NCBI GenBank assembly: GCA_015680685.1
Contig: MNCI01018250.1
Location: 112,845-176,844 of the forward strand
DNA from: Gnetum montanum
Lineage: Eukaryota > Streptophyta > Gnetopsida > Gnetales > Gnetaceae
Reading direction: 5' to 3'
Length of the DNA stretch: 64,000 nucleotides
Shown in pieces: positions 57,034 through 64,000 of the stretch (position 1 is the stretch's first letter; each line of letters starts with the position of its first letter). A program made the position numbers and the translations under genes. The notes under the pieces are model-generated. The model was not told the DNA's origin, did no database searches, and saw only the letters and a list, made by a program, of their open reading frames with translations.

Positions 57034-59045
57034 TACAATGATCGAAAACATCAGCAGTTGGAACACTAAAGGGTTAATGGGCACACAGCCTAACCCTACT
57101 TCTACATAAGGGCCTACTAGAGGTGGAGATGGGGTGCCCATAATAGTCTTGTTGATTAAATAGGGACTTACCAAATGCAATGCCAAATGGTGCTAAGTGT
57201 TAAAGTGGTGATTCATGGTGCCAAGTGTAAAGCATAGTCACGGGTGCCCAAGGGGAAGTGTAGTAAAGGGTTTTGGCAAAAATAATGGTGCCAACATGTG
57301 AATATTGTTGCCCAAGTGTAGTTATAACTTGACCATGTGTAAAAATAGTGAAAAATGCAAAGAAAACATGAAAAATGTAGGAGAGAGAAACCAAAAACCA
57401 CCCCAAATGGGGTTGAGCACAGTTAACTCCAAAAGGGCTTTAGAAGGTATGCGGTGTACAACAAGCACAATGGAGAGCATAGTCATAGTCTTGGTGATGT
57501 CTGGCCATGAAGACTGACACTCACCATGGTGTTTATGCCTATTGAGTTGGCCACCACGATGTACCTTGGGCCATGGTGTTTATGCCTATTGAGTTGGCCA
57601 CCACGATGTACCTTGGGCCATGGTGTTCTGCAGAGTTGTAGGAGGGCTGCTGTGGTCTGCAACTCTGCCTCTCTCTAGTTCATTGGTGTGCCTTTGAGTC
57701 TCATTTGTCCAAAATGTCAAATGTTAGATTATTGTGCCTTCAGGTCTCATTCATCCAAAATATCAAATGCCAAACTACTATGCCTTTGGGTCTTATTGGC
57801 CCAAAATACCAAAATGCAAATGAAAATTCCCATCCCTAAAATGTTGGGGACACAAGATATTTATAGGGCTAGGATTAGCCCAAAATGCAAAGAGATTGCA
57901 ACATGGCTATGGGACAGTTGGGACTATGTTGTTACCCAACTATGCTCTCCACTGAGGCAAGAGATGTTATGTTATGTTGTGTTCTAATGGACTCTATGAG
58001 GGTGCAAGATTGTAACTACACTGCTAACTACATGCGCGTGTGCCGAAAAGACCGCAATGTACCTAAAAAATTGCAAAAATTACAACTTTTAAAGACTACG
58101 CTCTAGGACTACGTTGTCCACTTTCTAGAGTGGGATCAAGCATAGTTACAATTTTGGAACAAAAGGGGATGCAAAAAGGTACATGTTTCTTGTCAAAGGT
58201 GTGTTGGAGCTAAGTTGAATGTTGGTGCTACGTTGTGAAGGCCTTTGGAGGTTGTTCTGCATGATTACACTTAACTATAGTCTAGACTGGGGGAGAGTGT
58301 AGTCTTAGACTTAAAAAATTTTGCAAAAAAAGTGGCTTTGTGTTGACTATGCTTCAAGGGAGGCTAACTATGCTTCCAACTAGGGGCAAGCATAGTCCCA
58401 ACACTTAGAAAAATTTCTACAAAATCTAGCTTCCAGTTGACTATGCTCAACTACACTCTAGGGTAGTGGAAAGCATAGTCTCAATAGTAAAAAAAAACTA
58501 TAGAAAACTAAGCCTTGATGCTGTCTACACTTGACTATGCTTTAATCTAGTGGAGAGAGTAGTCTTAACACTTAGAAAAATCTACATAAGCTAGCTTGAC
58601 ACTTAGAAAAATTTCCAAACTAGCCCTTATGTTGACTACACTCTCTACTAAGCTAACTACCCTTTGGGACAATGGAGAGCATAGTTCCAACACTTAGAAA
58701 AATTTTGTAACAAGTGTCATCATTCTAACACTTAGGAAAATTTGTAGAAAATTGGTTTTTGGAGCTGACTATGCTCTCCACTAGGCTGACTACGCTTTGG
58801 GGCAATGGAGAGCATAGTCCCAGCACTTAGAAAAATTTGTAAAAAGAGTCATCATTTTGACACTTATGCAAAATTCCAGAAAATCAATTTTTGGAGCTAA
58901 CTACACTCTCAACTAGGCTAACTATGCTCTAGGCAATGGAGAGTGTAGTCCCAACACTTAAAAAATGTTGTAGAAAGTGGACTCTTTTGGATTCTTAGGC
59001 AAATTTGCAATCAAGAAGCTATGGCCTGAATTTGATGATGTTTCA
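57034..59045 (-). repeat. E2 5' LTR
   Basis: 2012 bp, the partner of 49097-51046. TATA at 57867-57858 (minus). It carries a 47-bp tandem duplication at 57524-57617 not seen in the other LTR, the GTGCCTTTGGGTC-type repeats at 57687-57815, and hairpin-type repeats at about 58260-58990. Confidence 0.82.
57524..57617. repeat. 47-bp tandem duplication in E2 5' LTR
   Basis: CCATGGTGTTTATGCCTATT... repeated once, identical by eye. The corresponding place in the 3' LTR is single. Confidence 0.85.
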
Positions 59046-60907
59046 ATGTTGCGCTTTACTGTGCTTTGCTGAACTTTGCAAGATTGTGAGACTATAACTA
59101 TGCTGCCAACCGCATGTGTGCCAAGAAGACCACAAGGTACCTAAAGAATGTAAGTCAAAGACTACACTTTGTAGGACTACGCTCCCCACACTCTCACATG
59201 GGGCCGAGTGTAGTTACAATTTTGGAGCAAAAGGGAATACAAGAAAAAGGCATTTTATCGACTATGCTTGCTAGAGTTGAGTTGACTACATTCTGGAGTT
59301 GAGCTAAGCATCTTTGCTATGCTGTAGAGGCTACTGGAGACTGTTCTAGCTAACTACACTCTCCATGGGGGACTAACTATGCTCCCCACAAGAGGTGAGT
59401 GTAGTCCCAAGACTTAGAAAATATTTGTAAAAACTTGCTTCCTACTAACTCTGCTCTCCACGAGAGGTTGACTATGCTCCTATCTAGATGAGAGCATAGT
59501 GTCAACACTTTGAAAAAATTCACAAAAAATGGCCTTCGTGCTGACTATGCTCTTCACAAGAGGCTGACTATGCTTCCATTTGGGGGAGAGAGTAATCTCA
59601 GCACTTAAAAAAAATTTGCAATAATTGGCCTTCATGTTAACTACGCTCTCTACAAAAGGTTGACTATGCTCTCATCTAAGGTTGAGCGTAGTGTCAACAC
59701 TTAGCCAAAACTATGAAAAAATGGCCTTCATGCTAACTACACACTCCATAAGAGGTTAACTACACTCCCATCTGGGGAAGAGTGTAATCTTAGCACTTAG
59801 AAAAAATTTGCAAAAAATGGCCTTCATGTTGACTATGCTCTCTACAGGAGGCTAACTACACTTCCATCTAGGGAAGAGCATAGTCTCAACACTGAGAAAA
59901 CATTTGCAAAAACTAGCCTTCGTGTTAAGTATGCTCTCTATGAAAGGCTGACTACTCTCTCATCTGGGGTTGAGCATAGTGTCAACATTTAGCCAAAACT
60001 ATGAAAAAATGGTCTTCGTGCTAACTGTGCTCTCCACAAGAGGCTGACTACACTCTTATCTGGGGAAGAGTGTAGTCTTAGCGCCTAGAAAAAATTTGCA
60101 AAAACTAGCCTTCATGTTAACTACACTTTCTACGAGATGCCGACTATGCTCTCATTTAGGGTTAAGCATAGTGTCAACACTTAGCCAAAATTGCAAAAAA
60201 AATGGCCTTCATGCTGACTATGCTCTTCACAAGAGGCTAACTACACTCCCATCTAGGGAAGAGTGTAGTCTTAGAACTTAGAAAAAATTTGCAAAAACTG
60301 GCTTTCGTGTTGACTACACTCTCTACGAGAGGCTGACTACACTCTTATTTGGGGGAGAGTGTAGTTTCAACACTTAGCCAAAACTAAAAAAAATGGTCTT
60401 CATGCTAACTACGCTCTTCATGAGAGGTGGATTACGCTCCCATTTGGGAAAGAGCGTAGTTTCAGCACTTAGAAAAAATTTGCAAAAACTTGCCTTCATG
60501 TTGATTACACTCTCTATAAAAGGCTAACTATGCTCCCATTTGGGGGAGAGTGTAGTCTTAACACTTAGCCAAAAGTGTGAGAAATGGCCTTCATGCTAAC
60601 TACGCTCTCCACGAGAAGTTGACTATGCTCCCATCTGAGGGACAACGTAATCTCAACACTTAGAAAAATTTGCAAAAATTGGTCTTCGTGTTGATTACAC
60701 TCTATACGAGAGGCTAACTACGCTCTCATATAGGGTTGAGCATAGTGTCAACGCTTAGCCAAAATTGCAAACAAAAAAAATGGCCTTCATGCTGACTATA
60801 CTCTCCACGAGAGGTTGACTACACTGCCATTTGGGGGAGTGCGTAGTCTCAACACTTAACCAAAATTTGCAATCAGGATGCCATAGTCTAGATTTGGTGG
60901 TGTTTCA
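59046..60907 (-). repeat. E1 5' LTR, upstream part (U3)
   Basis: Continues the LTR interrupted at 49096. It ends (minus-strand start) TGAAACACCACCAAATCTAG at 60907, as in the 3' LTR. It carries about sixteen hairpin units versus about five in the 3' LTR. Confidence 0.8.
59330..60870. repeat. Hairpin-unit tandem array, about 16 units
   Basis: Units near 96 bp: GACTACGCTCTCCACGAGAG, GTTGACTACGCTCCCATCTG, GGGAAGAGCGTAGTCTCAAC, ACTTAGAAAAAATTTGC. In each, ACTACGCTC and GAGCGTAGT are inverted and about 12 bases apart (for example 60240-60248 and 60261-60269), so each unit can fold. Confidence 0.85.
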
Positions 60908-63219
60908 AGGTGTGGTGTCTACTGCCATTTCTACATGTGATTAGTGGATGTCATGTGCAAGTGGTGGTAGTGGACATTACGCGTGCGTAGTAATTGCCAT
61001 GGCCATTACGCATGGAAGGTGGCTCCTCATGTGCTAAACTAATCCTTATAAATTCCCTAGCCATATGCAATAAAGGCAACGCGATGAGAGGGAAGCAGAA
61101 AGCTGGCTACGGTGGTGGGGTTTTCTCCAAGTGGAGTCACGATGGAAAATTCCAGGGTTCTCTCTTACCTTTGTTGCCTATTTGGTGGCTCTACCAGAGG
61201 CAGTTCGAGCAAAGCAACAAGTAGATTCAACATTCGAAGGTTGCAAGCTCGTTACAAGAGGTGTGCTTCTTGCAAGCACTAGTAGGTAAGGCTACACCAA
61301 AAATCATTCCATCTGTGCTCATTTTGAGCTAAATCATCATTTCATTCTATCATTTTATGTTTCTGCAACCAAAATGTGGTCTCTATGTTGTGGATTAAAC
61401 ACAGAACCCATTTTACTTTAGAACTCAGATTAATCCTATCAAAGCTGTAAGCTATTTCCTACTTTAATGTCACATTTTATTGATACATAAGTTTTATTGT
61501 TGAAAATTTAAAAAGCAAACGATTATCTTTCTATCGAAATTATCTTGAACTATCTTTTATATTTCTTTGTTAAAATCATTTAACTTACTAGCATCCTTAT
61601 ATGTCATGTTGCCCTACCACTAAGACTATTCCTAGATTTTTGTACCCATATAGGAGGTGCCCGAGGCAACAGTTTCCCTAAACAAGTTTTGCGAGTGTTA
61701 ACTTGTCCAAAATTTCAATACTATGTGGTGGACTGTGTACATATGGCTTGTTGATTAATGAACCTTCTATTCTTTTTATGAAAGCAAAGAAATTAACTAG
61801 ACAAGTATATTTTACATGAATTAACTTATTCACACATAGAAAGTGCTTTAATAGTATTTTTTTGTCAATTTATTTATAATTACATGTTGCATGTAGTTTG
61901 TTATTCACATTTTAAAGTGCATGTTGCATGTAGTTTGTTATTCACATTTTAAAGTGCATGTTTAGAGTATTATTTTTCCATAGAAAAGCATGACTATAAA
62001 ATGGAATTTGTTGTTACACGGTGATTTTGGGATTTACGTAGGTGCCTTTGTTCTTTAATCTTTGATAGTTGTAATGTCAATAAGTTGCTTTCAAAGTTTT
62101 TTTTCAGTTTGTTGTTCTAAAAAGTTACCTAGGCAAGGAAGTGAAGGTTTTATGCCGTAGAACTTTCAATTTTAGTTTTGTTGATTATTGTGACCGTTCC
62201 CTGAAAATGATTCTTGAAGTCGCATAGTGTCAACGAAATTCAAGTATCGCAGGTTTGATATTCAAAGAGTCCAAAAATTTACGTGGGCGCACACGTTGGA
62301 ATACTTGTCCCAAGAAGGCTGAAACCGTGTTATATTGGCTTGGATATGAAAAACTTGGTATATTTGTGCACGTCAAACGTAGTGTTGCGAGAACTAGTTT
62401 TTGTGGCAACCATTCCATGAATTTTTTTATTTTTTAAAAATAAAGCCATGGTATTGCACAATTCCACGAAAAACTCATTATCGGGGTATCAGCGCTAGTA
62501 GATTCTGCAAACCTGCACCGCCGCCGCGTAGGTTAGAATGCTTATAATATGATGGCCAAAACTTTTGTTTGCCATGTTGAATATTAAAAATTTTAACTTT
62601 TTTATCTCCGTCAACCGTAATTTTGGGATTCATAGATATGTTAATGTCCAGCAACTGTACTATTCAGATCAACTAATATTGTTTAGCATTCCAAAGCAAT
62701 TTTTCATTGACAAGCTACTTACTTTTTGTCCATCCTATTTCACCATTCCTAGACCAAGGTCTAGACCTGTGCGACTACGCAGGTTGGAGTTTATATTCTA
62801 AAGTGTCCAGATCTCTAATTTTAGGGGATCTTTTTTGAAATGTTGAAATTTTTCATTTTGAAAAATTTATGGTTTGTATCTCTATGTGCTTTTCTGTGTG
62901 TTACATGAACAATCTTAAGTTAAAAAGTGGAGGCCTCAGTTTTTCATGATAAAATGGCCTTCGGAACATTCGCGTTAGCTGGTTTTGCAAACATTAGCTA
63001 CCGGGCATGTTTGATTTATACTTCTTAAGGGTGAAAAACCATATTTTACATGGTTGAAAACAGGGGATAATTGTACTTTACAGTCTCATGGTTTTCCAAA
63101 ATCATTAAATCCCACCAATATTAACAGAAAGTTGTGTTAGCCTAACAAGGGCGCAATGCAATAGCCTGTAAGAGTTTAATATTGGTAAAAATATAATCCG
63201 CGAAAATGCAAGATGATTT
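60908..63219. other. Right flank, no recognised gene
   Basis: Outside E1. CTTATAAATTCC near 61047 resembles a TATA box, followed by a purine-rich transcribed-looking stretch with GTAAGG at 61287; this could be a gene or LTR promoter but no gene follows that I can read. A tandem duplication of about 38 bp is at 61885-61961. Confidence 0.4.
61885..61961. repeat. 38-bp tandem duplication
   Basis: TGCATGTAGTTTGTTATTCA-containing unit twice in tandem, identical by eye. Confidence 0.85.
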
Positions 63220-63897
63220 GCATTACTTCTATTTGTAGCATTGTAGCAAGGTGTGTTGTGGTTAGATCAAAACAAGAAACTTTTAAACATTCAGCAGAGA
63301 GCCTGGCACAGTCTGACATAAAGCCTAACCATGCAGTTGCTTTGAGGACTCTTGATTTACGAAATACATGTAAAATTGTAAATATTAGGAATTATGAGAT
63401 TCAAAAACTACCCAAAGTGCCTTAGAAATCTGAGATGGCTTTAGAAAACTAAGATTGCTACAATAACTCTACAACAGCATTGTGGATAATGTGGCCGAAT
63501 GGATTAGAAACCTGGAACAGCTCCCATTCCTTGAGGCCTATTTGTCATTGTAGAGCAAAATAGACAAAACATCATGGCCTAATAGAGTTAGGGGTGCTGA
63601 GTTATCTTATCATTGATGGATTTAAAAAGAGTTGCATTCCTTCGTACATGCTTGTATCCTTGCACATACGGTTGAAGAGCGGGGTAAAGAAATGAAGATT
63701 TAATATTTAGTAATGGTGAGTACCAATCTAAGCTAATAAAAATTGGAACCTTTAACAATGGAGAGGATTAAATTTCTAGATGAGCTTCACGGGTTTCAAA
63801 AACTATTTGCATTATGCCTTTTTAAAAGTAGTTTTTATCCAAAAGTCATATGTGATCTTCCTAGGTTACAAATTCTGTTCTTGCAACATGATCAGGT
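63220..63897 (+). pseudogene. Candidate NLR leucine-rich-repeat fragment, decayed, runs to window end
   Basis: LRR-like phrases of plant NBS-LRR proteins appear in order: VALRTLDLRNT (63336-63368), EIQKLPK then, after a one-base frameshift, CLRNLRWL (63400-63450), DNVAEWIRNLEQLPFLE (63487-63537), and ICDLPRLQILFLQHDQ (63850-63897) just before a donor-like GTAAGG. L-x-x-L spacing and the LPK/LPRL steps fit LRRs that follow an NB-ARC domain. No P-loop or GLPL is in the window. Stops and frameshifts are present, so it is a pseudogene or has introns. Confidence 0.42.
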
Positions 63898-64000
63898 AAG
63901 GTGAAAGCAAATTTGCCTTGATTACACCATGATTTTTTCTATCTTCCATTGTGATTTGCTCATGGCTACTTTGAATTGTTTCATTAGTTTGTTTCTTTTA

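Larger units (their letters stand above)
49097..59045 (-). mobile_element. E2: gag-protease-only relative inserted in the E1 LTR
   Basis: 9949 bp, flanked by GTGTT (49092-49096) and ATGTT (59046-59050), a 5-bp target duplication with one transition. LTRs are 49097-51046 (3', minus) and 57034-59045 (5'). The interior carries polypurine tract, repeat spacers, protease, gag, leader and primer site. No RT, RNase H or integrase is present: the spacer at about 52390 jumps from the sequence after pol to the sequence before it. It must have moved using another element's enzymes. Confidence 0.82.
13037..60907 (-). mobile_element. E1: giant Tat-type Ty3 retrotransposon, heavily nested
   Basis: On the minus strand the order is 5' LTR (60907-59046 plus 49096-48242, split by E2), primer site, gag, protease, a tandem-repeat spacer, pol with a second RNase H, repeat-rich 3' spacer, polypurine tract, and 3' LTR (14680-13037). 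The two LTRs share ends: TGAAACACC at the start and ...TTGCAACA at the finish. The interior is interrupted by the PLE cluster at 21690-36572 and other material. Flanking bases GGGCA (left) and AGGTG (right, plus strand) differ only by transitions and might be a decayed 5-bp target duplication, but that is weak. Pairing these two LTRs as one element is inferred from layout and shared family. Confidence 0.65.

Noticed and set aside
59330-60870. CRISPR-like array of repeats and spacers
   Set aside because: Repeat arms and spacers both repeat, the host is a plant, and the array lies within an LTR; it is a tandem repeat.
13032-60912. GGGCA / AGGTG as the E1 target duplication
   Set aside because: Only two of five bases match; transitions could explain it, but chance is too likely to claim it.

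Overview
The window is a stretch of a large, retrotransposon-filled plant nuclear genome. Introns, plant Ty3 elements with TATA-bearing LTRs, a Penelope-like retroelement (PLE) and pervasive C-to-T / G-to-A decay all point that way. A gymnosperm or another large-genome non-flowering plant is my guess; nothing proves the species. Almost every coding region is broken by in-frame stops, many of them TAG where a Gln codon is expected, as in old methylated repeats. I found no intact host gene, tRNA, rRNA or CRISPR array.

Layout. (1) 1-8618: an LTR element (E0) whose 5' LTR is cut by the window edge. It has a tRNA-Asp-like primer site, a gag and a 900-codon second frame, but no polymerase. (2) 8619-13036: mostly featureless DNA with one probable minus-strand LTR. 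(3) 13037-60907: a giant minus-strand Ty3 element of the Tat type (E1). Its 3' LTR is at 13037-14680, pol at 16178-19600, protease and gag at 44060-47766. Its 5' LTR is split into 48242-49096 and 59046-60907. (4) A second element (E2, 49097-59045) of a related family is inserted in that LTR, flanked by a 5-bp duplication with one mismatch. E2 has gag and protease but has lost pol. (5) Inside E1, 21690-36572 is a cluster of PLE copies: a minus-strand array, a plus-strand array and a diverged second family. A related LTR (23652-24608) sits inside one copy. (6) 36573-38460 and 42038-43083 hold decayed plus-strand coding pieces that appear to have introns, antisense to E1. Between them lies a CpG-rich, gene-like 897-bp segment present twice, next to an assembly gap. 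(7) 60908-64000 is right flank and ends in what looks like the leucine-rich repeats of a decayed NLR resistance gene.

The most interesting system is the PLE. The copies have an N-terminal coiled coil, an Asn/Gln/Ser-rich linker and a PLE-type reverse transcriptase, and I see no GIY-YIG endonuclease. They are arranged as full copy plus upstream 3'-tail copy (the pseudo-LTR arrangement), have telomere-like heptamers at one junction, and carry a hammerhead-ribozyme-like core in each 3' tail. The second theme is promoter architecture. E1 and E2 LTRs carry arrays of hairpin-forming units upstream of the TATA box. E0 and its relatives carry GATATC palindromes spaced 14 bp apart upstream of theirs.
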